NCBI GenBank assembly: GCA_028866435.1
Contig: JAGWIC010000008.1
Coordinates: 1 to 54,557 of the forward strand
DNA: 54,557 nt
Direction: 5' to 3'
Origin: Lysobacteraceae bacterium
GTDB lineage: Bacteria > Pseudomonadota > Gammaproteobacteria > Xanthomonadales > Rhodanobacteraceae
The notes under the pieces were generated by a model. It was not told the DNA's origin. It saw nothing but the letters and a program-made list of their open reading frames with translations, and did not search any database. Shown here one piece after another: positions 6,202 through 14,705 of this stretch (its first letter is position 1; each line of letters opens with the position of its first letter). The translations under genes were made by a program, and so were the position numbers.

Positions 6202-7758
6202 TCAACTGCTTGAGATGTCCAGTTTCACGCCGAGTTCCATCATCGGCGCCTGCTCTTGCTGCAGGTCGGCTTCGGTCAGCGGGTGTTGCTGCAGCCATGC
6301 CAGCGGCAGCTTCAGGCGCAGCGACTTGCTGCTGGCGACCAGCCGCATCTGCGGCAGCGACTCGGCCCGCCGCGCGCGCCGGAACAGCACCGCCAGCCGC
6401 AGCATGGCGGTGATCTGCCGTGAAAGCGCGCGGTAGCGCTGTGGCAGCGCCGTCACGATCGCCTTGTCCGGCTTGCGCCGGTGCATCTCGATCACCGCGG
6501 CCAGCAGCTGTTGCTCCTGCCGCGAGAAGCCGGCCAGGTCGGCATGGCGCAGGATGTAGGCACCGTGATGGTGGTGCTGGCTGTGGGCGATCGCGAGCCC
6601 GATCTCGTGGACGCGCGAGGCCCACGAAAGCCACTCGCGCGCATCGAGATCCAGCTTCCAGGCGGTCGCGACCTGGTCGAACAGCATCAGTGCCGTGGAT
6701 TCCACGCGGCGCGCCTGGGCGCGGTCCACGCCGTAGCGGGTGGCCAGGGCGTCGATGCTTGCGGTGCGCGGATCGCTGCCGCCGGCGCGGCCGAGGAGAT
6801 CCCACAGCAGGCCTTCGCGCATGGAGCTGGAGCACACGCGCAGGCGCTCGATGCCGAGGGCGGCAAAGGCGGCCTCGAAGATCACCACGCCGCCGGCGAT
6901 CACCGGCGCGCGATCTTCGTTCAGGCCTGGCAGCTTGAGCGTGCCGATCTGGCCTTGCTCGATGATGGCGTCGCGCAGCGCGGCGAGCGATGCCGGCGTG
7001 ATGCCGTCATCGGAAAATTTCATCGCCTGCACCACCGCGCCGATCGACCGCGCCGTGCCGGAGGAGCCGTAGGCCTCCTGCCAGCCGGATTCGAGGTAAT
7101 CCTCGGCAAACTGCTGCAGCAGCACGCCGATCTCGCCGCTGGCCTTGCTCCAGCGCTTGCGCGTGATCTTTCCGCCCGGGAAGAACCGCAGGGTCGAGGC
7201 GATGCAGCCGGCCTGGACGCTTTCGGTGTGCAGCGGGGCCAGCCCGCGGCCGATGATGAACTCGGTGCTGCCGCCGCCCACGTCGATGACCAGCCGCGGT
7301 TCGCGCGAGGCCGGCAGGTCGTGCGCGGCGCCGAGGAAGATGAGGCGGCCTTCCTCGCGCCCGGAAACCACCTCGATCGGATGGCCCAGCGCCGCTTCGG
7401 CCGTGGTCAGGAAGGTCTGCGGCGAGGCCAGCCGGCGCACCGTATTGGTGGCGACCGCGCGCACGCGGATCGACGGCAGGCCGGCGATGCGCTGGCCGAA
7501 GCGGGCCAGGCAGTTGATCGCGCGGGCGCGGTGCTCGGCATCGAGCGTGCCGTCGGCGCGCAGGCCGGCGGCCATGCGTACCGTGTCGCGCAGCCGGTCG
7601 ATCACCCGCGGTTCGCCATGCTCCATGCGGGCCACCACCATGTGGAAGCTGTTCGACCCCATGTCCACGGCAGCGATCAGTTCATCGTCGCGGATAGGTG
7701 TCTGATCGGCTTGGCTCACGCCCGGACTCCGGCAACGATGGATGGCGAATTCTCGCAT
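6202..7758 (-). CDS. ppx: Exopolyphosphatase of the Ppx/GppA family
   Basis: A 518-residue enzyme that removes terminal phosphates from polyphosphate (or the 5' phosphate of pppGpp). The ASKHA phosphate-binding loops are visible: AAVDMGSNSFHMVVAR near residue 30 and LVIDVGGGSTEFIIG near residue 145, with the catalytic Glu between them in VVSGREEGRLIFLG. The C-terminal HD-like helical domain has VHEIGLAIAHSQHHHHGAYI. The length fits Ppx (about 500). It starts 43 nt after the polyphosphate kinase gene on the same strand, a classic ppk-ppx arrangement. Sequence alone does not separate Ppx from GppA, but the neighbour favours Ppx. Confidence 0.93.
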   Translation of the reverse strand: MREFAIHRCRSPGVSQADQTPIRDDELIAAVDMGSNSFHMVVARMEHGEPRVIDRLRDTVRMAAGLRADGTLDAEHRARAINCLARFGQRIAGLPSIRVRAVATNTVRRLASPQTFLTTAEAALGHPIEVVSGREEGRLIFLGAAHDLPASREPRLVIDVGGGSTEFIIGRGLAPLHTESVQAGCIASTLRFFPGGKITRKRWSKASGEIGVLLQQFAEDYLESGWQEAYGSSGTARSIGAVVQAMKFSDDGITPASLAALRDAIIEQGQIGTLKLPGLNEDRAPVIAGGVVIFEAAFAALGIERLRVCSSSMREGLLWDLLGRAGGSDPRTASIDALATRYGVDRAQARRVESTALMLFDQVATAWKLDLDAREWLSWASRVHEIGLAIAHSQHHHHGAYILRHADLAGFSRQEQQLLAAVIEMHRRKPDKAIVTALPQRYRALSRQITAMLRLAVLFRRARRAESLPQMRLVASSKSLRLKLPLAWLQQHPLTEADLQQEQAPMMELGVKLDISSS

Positions 7759-7801
7759 GTCCGGGTGATCGTGACGAAATCGTGTCGCGACATCGGCGGG
7801 G

Positions 7802-9895
7802 TCATCCGTGGAACCGGTTCAGCAGGCTTTGCTGGGCGCTGAACGGCGGGTGGTCGCCTGCCTCGATCCGGGTATAGCGGCCATCGCTGCCGAGGAGCCA
7901 TGCCTGGGTATTGTCGGCCAGGCTGTTGGCGAGGGTTTCCTCGAACACGCGCGCGGCCAGTTCCGGGTCGAGGATCGGGAAGGCCACTTCGATGCGACGG
8001 GTCAGGTTGCGCTCCATCCAGTCCGCGCTGGCGCAATAGATCTCCGGGTCGCCGTCGTTGGCGAACCAGTAGACGCGGCTGTGCTCGAGGAACCGGCCAA
8101 TGATCGAGCGCACCCGTATGCGTTCGGAAATGCCGGGCAGGCCCGGCCGCAGGGTGCAGGCGCCACGTACGATGAGGTCGATCTCCACGCCGGACTGGGA
8201 AGCAAGGTACAGGGCCGCGATCACCCGCGCTTCGTTCAGCGCATTGAGCTTGGCCACGATGCGCGCGGGACGGCCGGCCCTGGCGTGCTCGGTTTCCCGT
8301 TCGATCTTGGCCAGCACGCTGGCATAGAGGGTGAACGGCGAATGCAGCAGGCGTTTCAGATCGATCGTCGGTCCCAGCCCCGACAGCTGCTGGAACACCT
8401 TGTGCAGGTCTTCGCCGATCTCGGGGTTGGCGGTCATCAGGCCGATGTCCGTATACATGCGGCTGTTGACCTGGTGATAGTTTCCGGTGGACAGGTGCGC
8501 ATAACGGCGCAGCTTGCCGTTTTCGCGGCGCACGATCAGCATGATCTTGGCGTGCGTCTTGTAGCCCACCACGCCGTAGACCACCTGCACGCCGGCTTCC
8601 TGCAGACGCGTGGCAAGGCGGATGTTGGCCTCCTCGTCGAAGCGCGCGCGCAGCTCGATCACCACGGTGACATCCTTGCCGTGGCGCGCGGCTTCCACCA
8701 GCAGGTCGACCAGCGGGGTGTCTTCGCCGGCACGATAAAGGGTCTGCTTGATCGCCAGCACCTGCGGGTCGGCCGTGGCTTGGCGCAGCAGGTCGATCAC
8801 CGCGGCGAAGCTCTGATAGGGGTGATGCAGCATCACGTCGCGCTGGCCGATCAGCTCGAACTTGTTGCGCGCGCTGTCGAGCGCCGCCGGCAGCTGCGGG
8901 TTGAAGCGGGGAAACTTCAGTTCAGGGCGATCGAGCCAGTCGTAGATCAGGCCGGCACGGATGATGTTGACCGGGCCGTTGCAGCGGTAGATGTCGCTCT
9001 CGTCGAGCTCGAAGTTCTGCATCAGCATGGTGGTGATCGACTTCGGGCAGTCGACCGCGACCTCGAGCCGAACCGGGCGGGCGTAGCCGCGGCCGAGCAA
9101 TTCCTCGCTGAGTGCCAGCGCGAGGTTTTCCACCTCGGCCTCCTCGACAATCAGCTCGCTGTTGCGGGTGACCCGGAACTGGTGCGAGCCGATCACCTTG
9201 AAGCCGGGAAACATCAGGTCGACGAAGGCCTGCAGCAGCTCGGCGAGGAACACGAAATGGTCGCCCTCGCCGTCGACCTCGGCCGGCACGCGGATGATCC
9301 GGGGCAGCGAGCGCGGCGCGCGCACCAGGGCCATGTGGCCCTCGTGGCCGAAGGCGTCGCGCCCCTTCAGCACCACCGCGACGTTCAGCGTCTTGTTGAG
9401 GATGCGCGGGAACGGGTGTGACGGGTCCAGCCCCAGGGGCGACAGCACCGGCAACACTTCCTGCTCGAAGTAGCCCTGCAGCCAGCGATGCTGGCGCGGG
9501 CTCCATTGCTGGCGCGTGAGGATGTGGATGTTCTCGGCATCCAGCTGCGGGCCGATCTGCTCCAGCCAGGTGCCGTATTGCTCGTTGACCAGGTCGAGCA
9601 CGCGGCTGCGGATCTGCGCCAGCAGCTCGCCGGACGGCACGCCATCGGGGCCGGGCGCGGCCGAGCCATAGGCGTGGTGGTGCTTGAGCATGGCCACCCG
9701 CACCTCGAAGAATTCATCGAGGTTGCTGGCCACGATGCTGAGGTAGCGCAGTCGCTCCAGCAGGGGCACGCTGGCGTCGCGCGCCATCGCGAGCACGCGG
9801 AAATTGAATTCGAGCGCCGCCAGCTCCCGGCTCAGGTAGAGCTGGGGAGAGGTCAGGTCGGTGTTGCCGGGTTTGCTGCGGGTGGGTCGAGGCAT
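7802..9895 (-). CDS. ppk1: Polyphosphate kinase 1
   Basis: A 697-residue kinase that makes inorganic polyphosphate from ATP at the membrane. It begins with the family N-terminus (LYLSRELAALEFNFRVL) and contains HHPYQSF, the ATP-site KQTLYRAGEDTPLVD, the phospholipase-D-like histidine motif YKTHAKIMLI near residue 448 (the autophosphorylated His in E. coli), YAHLSTGNYH, and a second conserved His in FLEHSRVYWF. The length is typical (about 690). The ATG at 9895 is the only good start. It lies between phoR and ppx on the same strand, so it is likely expressed under phosphate starvation. Confidence 0.97.
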   Translation of the reverse strand: MPRPTRSKPGNTDLTSPQLYLSRELAALEFNFRVLAMARDASVPLLERLRYLSIVASNLDEFFEVRVAMLKHHHAYGSAAPGPDGVPSGELLAQIRSRVLDLVNEQYGTWLEQIGPQLDAENIHILTRQQWSPRQHRWLQGYFEQEVLPVLSPLGLDPSHPFPRILNKTLNVAVVLKGRDAFGHEGHMALVRAPRSLPRIIRVPAEVDGEGDHFVFLAELLQAFVDLMFPGFKVIGSHQFRVTRNSELIVEEAEVENLALALSEELLGRGYARPVRLEVAVDCPKSITTMLMQNFELDESDIYRCNGPVNIIRAGLIYDWLDRPELKFPRFNPQLPAALDSARNKFELIGQRDVMLHHPYQSFAAVIDLLRQATADPQVLAIKQTLYRAGEDTPLVDLLVEAARHGKDVTVVIELRARFDEEANIRLATRLQEAGVQVVYGVVGYKTHAKIMLIVRRENGKLRRYAHLSTGNYHQVNSRMYTDIGLMTANPEIGEDLHKVFQQLSGLGPTIDLKRLLHSPFTLYASVLAKIERETEHARAGRPARIVAKLNALNEARVIAALYLASQSGVEIDLIVRGACTLRPGLPGISERIRVRSIIGRFLEHSRVYWFANDGDPEIYCASADWMERNLTRRIEVAFPILDPELAARVFEETLANSLADNTQAWLLGSDGRYTRIEAGDHPPFSAQQSLLNRFHG

Positions 9896-9948
9896 GGCTC
9901 ATTCTGGCCCATGACGCGCTCCGACGTACATCGCGGGGCCGCCGCGAT

Positions 9949-11217
9949 TCAGCTCTCGTCGCTGGTTGCCGGCGCCAGCACCCGGGCCGCGGTGAAGTGG
10001 CAGCTGAACGTGGAGCCGGCGCCGGGCGTGCTCTCGATCTGCAGCTGCGCCTGGTGCAGGTTCAGCACGTGCTTGACGATGGACAGTCCCAGGCCGGTGC
10101 CGCCGCTGTCGCGCGAACGGCTGGACGAGATGCGGTAGAAGCGCTCGGTGAGCCTGGCCAGGTGGCTGGCCGGGATGCCGAAGCCGGTATCGCTGACCGA
10201 GTAGACCGCGCCGTCGGGCGTGCGCTTCCAGCGGATCGTGATGCTGCCGCCGGCCGGCGTATAGCGCACCGCATTGCTGACCAGGTTCGACAGCGCGCTG
10301 TGCAGGTCCTTCGCCGAGCCGAGCAGGTCGGCGTCGGTCGAAGCGTCCAGCCTGATCGTGTGGCGGCCCTGGCTGAGGGCTTCGGCCTCCTTGCGGATGG
10401 TCGCCAGCAACCCCGACATGGGAACCCGTTCGTCGGCGACCGCGTGCTGGGTTTCCAGCCGGGACAGGGTAAGCAGGTCTTCCACGATCTGCCCCATGCG
10501 CTTCGATTGCGCGCGCATCTCGCTGATCACCGCGGCGAGCTCGGGCACGTCTTCGGGGTCGATCAGCTCGAGATAGCCGTGGATCACCGTCAGCGGCGTG
10601 CGCAGTTCATGCGAAACGTTGGCGACGAAATCCCGCCGCACCTGTTCGAGCCGGCTGAGATGACTGATGTCGCGTGCCAGCAGCAGTTGCTCGTGCTCGC
10701 CGAACGGCAGCAGGCTGACGTTGATGTGGCTGTTTGCCTGGCCCGGTGCGGCGGCATCGTTCAGCGGCTCGACCGCGCCTTCGCGCAACCAGTCCGACAA
10801 GGCGGAACCGGCCAGGCGCTGCTGCAGCGGTGCGCCGCGATCCCGCGGCCGCTGCAGCCCGAGGAGATTTTCCGCGGAGTGATTGAACCAGCGGATGTTC
10901 TGCTTCTGGTCGATCAACACGACGGCATCCGGCAACTGGCTGGCGGCGTTGCGCAGATCGCGCAGATTGGAGGCGAGGCGGCGGCTGCGCGTCATGAAAC
11001 GGTCATGCTGGATGGGGTTGATGGGGGCAGGTGCCCGCATCATGAGCCGTGCCGTGTGACCGAATGGCGTCAGCAGCAAGACGATTTCGGCAAGCGCGAC
11101 CACGGCGATGGCGGCGGTGACGTGACCGCCTGCCAGCCAGCCGAGTACGGCACCCGCCAGCAGGGCGACCGCCAGCGCCGCCGGCAGTTTCCATGGATAA
11201 GGTGCGGATCGGTTCAT
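9949..11217 (-). CDS. phoR: Phosphate regulon sensor histidine kinase PhoR
   Basis: A 422-residue membrane kinase. Two N-terminal transmembrane segments (LPAALAVALLAGAVLGWLA and AIAVVALAEIVLLLT) precede a PAS domain (QLPDAVVLIDQKQNIRWFNH). Then come the H-box FVANVSHELRTPLTVI, an N-box with LVSNAVRYTP, and the ATP-binding G boxes DTGFGIP and GGTGLGLSIVK. It senses phosphate status through the Pst/PhoU complex and phosphorylates PhoB. The ATG at 11217 (MNRSAPYPWK) was preferred to a GTG at 11256, because residues before it are not conserved-looking. There is an 84-nt gap to phoB. Confidence 0.95.
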   Translation of the reverse strand: MNRSAPYPWKLPAALAVALLAGAVLGWLAGGHVTAAIAVVALAEIVLLLTPFGHTARLMMRAPAPINPIQHDRFMTRSRRLASNLRDLRNAASQLPDAVVLIDQKQNIRWFNHSAENLLGLQRPRDRGAPLQQRLAGSALSDWLREGAVEPLNDAAAPGQANSHINVSLLPFGEHEQLLLARDISHLSRLEQVRRDFVANVSHELRTPLTVIHGYLELIDPEDVPELAAVISEMRAQSKRMGQIVEDLLTLSRLETQHAVADERVPMSGLLATIRKEAEALSQGRHTIRLDASTDADLLGSAKDLHSALSNLVSNAVRYTPAGGSITIRWKRTPDGAVYSVSDTGFGIPASHLARLTERFYRISSSRSRDSGGTGLGLSIVKHVLNLHQAQLQIESTPGAGSTFSCHFTAARVLAPATSDES

Positions 11218-11301
11218 TCGGGATTGCCGCCGAAGCGAGCGTGGGGCCAGGGCCACCCAGCATCGGCAAAAGGCCCGCTCGCCGCAAGCCCTCGAAGCGG
11301 T

Positions 11302-11991
11302 TCAGATGCTGGTGGAAAATCGGTAGCCGCTGCCGCGCACGGTCTGCACCAGCTCGTCCAGCTGCCATGGCTCCAGCGTCTTGCGCAGGCGCCGGATATG
11401 CACGTCGACGGTGCGCTCCTCGACGTAGACGCTGCCGCCCCAGACATGGTCCAGCAGCTGGGTGCGGGAATAGACCCGCTCTGGATGGGTCATGAAGAAA
11501 TACAGCAGGCGGTATTCGGTCGGCCCGATCGGCACCGCATCGTCGCCGGCAAACACCCGGTGCGCCGGGCCGTCGATGCGCAAGCCGCCCAGTTCGACCA
11601 TGCCGGAGCCGTCGTCGCCCTGGCTGCGGCGCAGCACCGCCTTGATGCGGGCAATCAGCTCGCGGGTCGAGAAGGGCTTCACCACGTAGTCGTCGACACC
11701 GGCCTCGAGGCCGTTGACGCGGTCCATCTCCTCGCCGCGCGCGGTGAGCATGATGATCGGAATTTCGCGGCTCAACTCTTCCTTGCGCAGGCGTCGGGCA
11801 AGCTCCAGTCCGCTGGTGCCTGGCAGCATCCAGTCGAGCAGGATAAGGTCGGGCACCTGTTCGGCGACGGCGATCTGAGCTGCCCGGGCATCGGCCGCCT
11901 GCATCGCGTCCATGCCGGCCTTGCGCAAGGCAAAGGCGATCATTTCGCGAATCGAGGTCTCGTCTTCAACGATCAGGATCCGTTTCTGCAC
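11302..11991 (-). CDS. phoB: Phosphate regulon response regulator PhoB
   Basis: A 229-residue OmpR-type regulator. The receiver domain has the acidic pair ED at 9-10, phospho-acceptor D53 (LLDWMLPG) and K near 103 (YVVKPF). The winged-helix effector has [16 protein letters not shown] and the recognition helix [15 protein letters not shown]. Both its length and these motifs are those of PhoB. The start codon is GTG ([10 protein letters not shown]), with only a weak AAGG very close upstream, so translation may be inefficient. It is followed by phoR, ppk and ppx on the same strand and preceded by a candidate PHO box, consistent with autoregulation. Confidence 0.96.
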   Translation of the reverse strand: MQKRILIVEDETSIREMIAFALRKAGMDAMQAADARAAQIAVAEQVPDLILLDWMLPGTSGLELARRLRKEELSREIPIIMLTARGEEMDRVNGLEAGVDDYVVKPFSTRELIARIKAVLRRSQGDDGSGMVELGGLRIDGPAHRVFAGDDAVPIGPTEYRLLYFFMTHPERVYSRTQLLDHVWGGSVYVEERTVDVHIRRLRKTLEPWQLDELVQTVRGSGYRFSTSI

Positions 11992-12020
11992 GCCTTGGTC
12001 TGCCAGTGGTTGTGACGAGG

Positions 12021-12056
12021 ATATTGCAGCTCATCTATGTTACATGTCGATGACCG
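12021..12056 (-). promoter_or_regulatory. Candidate PHO box and -10 element upstream of phoB
   Basis: On the reverse strand CGGTCAT-CGAC-ATGTAAC (12056-12039) follows the 7+4+7 layout of a PHO box, with one mismatch in the first half and two in the second against CTGTCAT-N4-CTGTCAC. A CAATAT -10-like hexamer sits about 12 nt further (12026-12021), about 30 nt before the phoB start codon. This is the spacing found in PhoB-activated promoters. Autoregulation is inferred. Confidence 0.5.
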
Positions 12057-12141
12057 TAGCGGTCCGGCAAGGCGCGCGCAGCCGGCGCTACGGGCTCGCC
12101 GCCCGCGCCGATTCAGCCCGATGGCGCATGGCGGCCGCGGC

Positions 12142-13758
12142 TCAGGGCGGGCGGCCGTCCGGGTTGTCGACGGTGTTGACCCTGCGTTTCTTCAGTTCCA
12201 GCACCAGCGGGGTCAGCTCGCTGATGCGGGCCTGGATGCGCACGCGGGCGTAGTAGTCCAGGTCGTTGCGCCGGAGCAGCCGCTTGAGCTGCTCCAGCGC
12301 GTCGAACGGTCGGCCCGAGTAGTAGCTGGCATCGGCGAAGGCCTCGCCGGCACGCTCGCTGTCGCCGGCCTGCTCGCTGGCACGGGCGTAGGCGCTGTAG
12401 AGTTCCGGTTCGCTGGCATTGTCCAGCAGCGGACGCAGCAGGTCGGCGGCGCGGCTGGCCTGCTGCTTGTCGCCGCCGGTCGTGAGTGCCGTGGCATAGG
12501 CCAGGGCGACGGCGCGGTTGTTCGGCGATTGCGCGTTCAGTTCATGGTAGACGCTCAGCGCCGCGGCCCGCTGGCCGGCCTGCAGCTCGGCATCGGCCAT
12601 GGCCAGCCGGAGGATCAGGTTGTCGGGCCAGTGCTGCAACAGCGGCTGCAACTGCGCGATGGCCTGCGCTCCACGGCCGCTGCGGGTCAGCGCCAGGGCG
12701 TAACCGTAGTGATTCTCCGGCGTGTCGAAGGCCCGCCGCGTGGCCAGGTTCGACTTGTAGTAGGTGGCTTCGCGGGTGGCGTCGCCGGCGAGCACGCGCA
12801 CGCGTTCGCGCATCAGGGCGTAGCTGCCCAGGTCGCCGGGCGTGGGCGCTGGCGTCAGTCGGGAAGGATCTTTCACGAAGGGGATCGGCGCCGTGATCCG
12901 GGCCCACTGCTGCCGGTCGAGGCTGGTCGGGGGCAGCGCCTTCTGGGCGGCGATCAGCGCGCTGGCACGCGCCTTGGCGTCGCTGATGCGCTCGGTGGTC
13001 ACCGGGTGGTCCTGCAGCAGCGCCGGCACGTCCTCGCCACCCGCGCCCGCGCTCATCGCATCCTGCATGTGCTGGAAGAACCCGGCCATGGCGCGGGGGT
13101 CGAAGCCGGCCCTGGCCAGGGTCTGGATGCCGACCCGGTCGGCCTCGATTTCATCCTTGCGGGTGAAGTTGATCGACTTCTGCGCGATCAGGCCCTGGCC
13201 GCCGGCGAGGATCGCCATCGGCGCATCGCCGCTGCGGCTGCCGGCGCCGGCGGCGATCGCGCCGAGCAGCACCAGCGCCATCAGCGGCGCATCCTTCTTG
13301 GAGGCCTCGAACGCGCGCTGCAGGTGGTTCTGCGTGATATGGCCTATTTCATGGGCGATCACGCTGGCCAGTTCGCTTTCGGTGCGGGTGATCTCGATCA
13401 GGCCGGAATTGACCGCGATGTAACCGCCGGGCGCCGCGAAGGCGTTGATTTCCTGGTCCTTGACGATGAAGAACGCGAAGTGGTCCTTCGGCTTGTCGGA
13501 GTTGGAGGAGAGCCGGTGGCCGAGGTCGTTGATGTAGTCGTCCAGCAGCGGGTCGTCCAGCACCATGTGCAGGGCGCGCATCTGGCGCAGCATGGCGGCG
13601 CCGTAATCCTGCGCCTCCTGCGGCGATATCAGGGCGTTGGCGGAGCTGCCCAGATCGGGCAGGCGCACGTCTTCCTGCGCCCCGGCGGCGCAGGTGAAGG
13701 TGGTGCTGGCCAGTACGGTCAGCAGGCGGAGTGCCAGTCGTCGTGGTGCCATGGTCAT
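12142..13758 (-). CDS. BepA/YfgC-like periplasmic M48 metalloprotease with TPR repeats
   Basis: A 538-residue protein with a signal peptide (RLALRLLTVLASTTFTCAAGA). The M48 zinc protease domain follows, with HEIGH at 136-140 (VIAHEIGHITQNHLQRA) and the third zinc ligand in the downstream Glu of KDEIEADRVGIQTLARAG. The C-terminal 220 residues are TPR-like helical repeats (YHELNAQSPNNRAVALAYA, ALEQLKRLLRRNDLDYY). BepA degrades or assists assembly of outer-membrane proteins such as LptD and BamA. The length is close to E. coli BepA (487) with a slightly longer tail. It is transcribed leftward, divergent from grxC, with about 115 nt between them. Confidence 0.92.
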   Translation of the reverse strand: MTMAPRRLALRLLTVLASTTFTCAAGAQEDVRLPDLGSSANALISPQEAQDYGAAMLRQMRALHMVLDDPLLDDYINDLGHRLSSNSDKPKDHFAFFIVKDQEINAFAAPGGYIAVNSGLIEITRTESELASVIAHEIGHITQNHLQRAFEASKKDAPLMALVLLGAIAAGAGSRSGDAPMAILAGGQGLIAQKSINFTRKDEIEADRVGIQTLARAGFDPRAMAGFFQHMQDAMSAGAGGEDVPALLQDHPVTTERISDAKARASALIAAQKALPPTSLDRQQWARITAPIPFVKDPSRLTPAPTPGDLGSYALMRERVRVLAGDATREATYYKSNLATRRAFDTPENHYGYALALTRSGRGAQAIAQLQPLLQHWPDNLILRLAMADAELQAGQRAAALSVYHELNAQSPNNRAVALAYATALTTGGDKQQASRAADLLRPLLDNASEPELYSAYARASEQAGDSERAGEAFADASYYSGRPFDALEQLKRLLRRNDLDYYARVRIQARISELTPLVLELKKRRVNTVDNPDGRPP

Positions 13759-13874
13759 AGGTAGGCGACAATAGCACTGTGACCGTGACTGGCAGCGTCG
13801 GTTCAGTGCTTGAGTTGGCGGCGCGCGAACCCCATGCCGGTACGCAGCTTTTGACGCGATATGGAGTTGATGTG

Positions 13875-14138
13875 ATGCCCAAGATCGAGATCTATTCCAC
13901 GGCGGTCTGCCCGTACTGCGTGGCGGCCAAGAACCTGCTCCAGTCGAAGGGGCTGGCGTGGGTCGAGGTGCGGGTGGATGTCGACCCGCAGCAGCGCGAG
14001 GCCATGCTTGCGCGCAGCGGCGGCCGCCGTTCGGTGCCGCAGATTTTCATCAACGACCAGCATGTCGGCGGCTACGACGATCTGCTGGCGGCCGACCGCA
14101 GCGGCAGGTTGAGCCAGTTGCTGGAGCGGGTGGCATGA
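13875..14138 (+). CDS. grxC: Glutaredoxin 3
   Basis: An 87-residue monothiol/dithiol oxidoreductase with the CPYC active site (STAVCPYCVAAKNLL), the cis-proline SVPQIFINDQHVGGYDDL and the family length. It reduces protein disulfides and glutathione mixed disulfides using glutathione in the cytoplasm. The ATG at 13875 follows a GGAG about 9 nt upstream and matches the conserved N-terminus (MPKIEIYST); an in-frame upstream start would add 32 non-conserved residues. Its stop overlaps the next start as ATGA, so the two genes form an operon. Confidence 0.95.
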   Translation: MPKIEIYSTAVCPYCVAAKNLLQSKGLAWVEVRVDVDPQQREAMLARSGGRRSVPQIFINDQHVGGYDDLLAADRSGRLSQLLERVA

Positions 14139-14515
14139 GTGACCGCCTGAACGAGTTCAGCGCCTTCCGGCAGCGCATGAACGAGCGCATCCTGGCCGAG
14201 GACAACCAGGTCGTGCGGCGTTTCTTCGCCCTGGATACGCAGACCTACAAGGCCGGCGCGCTGGACGTGAAGACCAAGGAGATGCTGGGCCTGGTCGCTT
14301 CGATGGTGCTGCGTTGCGACGATTGCATCAGCTACCACGTGGCGCAGTGCCGGCAGGCCGGCGTGCAGCGCGACGAGTTCTTCGAGGTATTCAGCGTGGG
14401 CCTGGTGGTGGGTGGCTCGATCGTGATCCCGCATCTGCGCCGCGCGGTGGATCTGCTCGACCAGCTGCAGTCCGCGGACGCGGGCGAGGCGCCGGCCTGC
14501 ACCGAGCACTCCTGA
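14135..14515 (+). CDS. AhpD-like / carboxymuconolactone decarboxylase family protein
   Basis: A 126-residue helical protein of the CMD/AhpD superfamily. The redox motif C-x-x-C is present in LRCDDCISYHVAQCRQAG, with the conserved His three residues after the second Cys, as in the AhpD active site. The N-terminal half has KTKEMLGLVASMVL, the usual helix. Family members act as thiol reductants of peroxiredoxins or as small-molecule decarboxylases; with glutaredoxin directly upstream (4-nt overlap), a redox role is the more likely one. The substrate is unknown. Confidence 0.85.
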   Translation: MSDRLNEFSAFRQRMNERILAEDNQVVRRFFALDTQTYKAGALDVKTKEMLGLVASMVLRCDDCISYHVAQCRQAGVQRDEFFEVFSVGLVVGGSIVIPHLRRAVDLLDQLQSADAGEAPACTEHS

Positions 14516-14531
14516 GCGGGGCGGGCTAGCT

Positions 14532-14559
14532 GCCGCCGCGCCGTCGCGTGCGGCTTTTT
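14532..14559 (+). terminator. Rho-independent terminator after the grxC operon
   Basis: GCCGC-CGCG stem, CCGT loop, CGCG-(bulged T)-GCGGC, followed by TTTTT. It lies 17 nt after the stop of the AhpD-like gene and about 145 nt before isocitrate dehydrogenase, so it separates the two transcription units. The rest of the gap to 14705 should hold the promoter of the dehydrogenase gene. Confidence 0.8.
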
Positions 14560-14705
14560 GCGATGCTGCATGCAAGTATTTTCAACGTCTTGCATGGTTC
14601 CCTCCCTGTTCGTTCAGCATCGCATCGGCGATAATTGCCGGTTTACAGCGTGCGCCTTTCCCCAGAGGCGCAGGCTGCTCGCGGTTTCGTTCCAAGGAGT
14701 TTTCC

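Noticed and set aside
10000..12015. Long + strand frame opposite phoR and phoB
   Set aside because: Both regulators have complete motif sets; the opposite frame has none.
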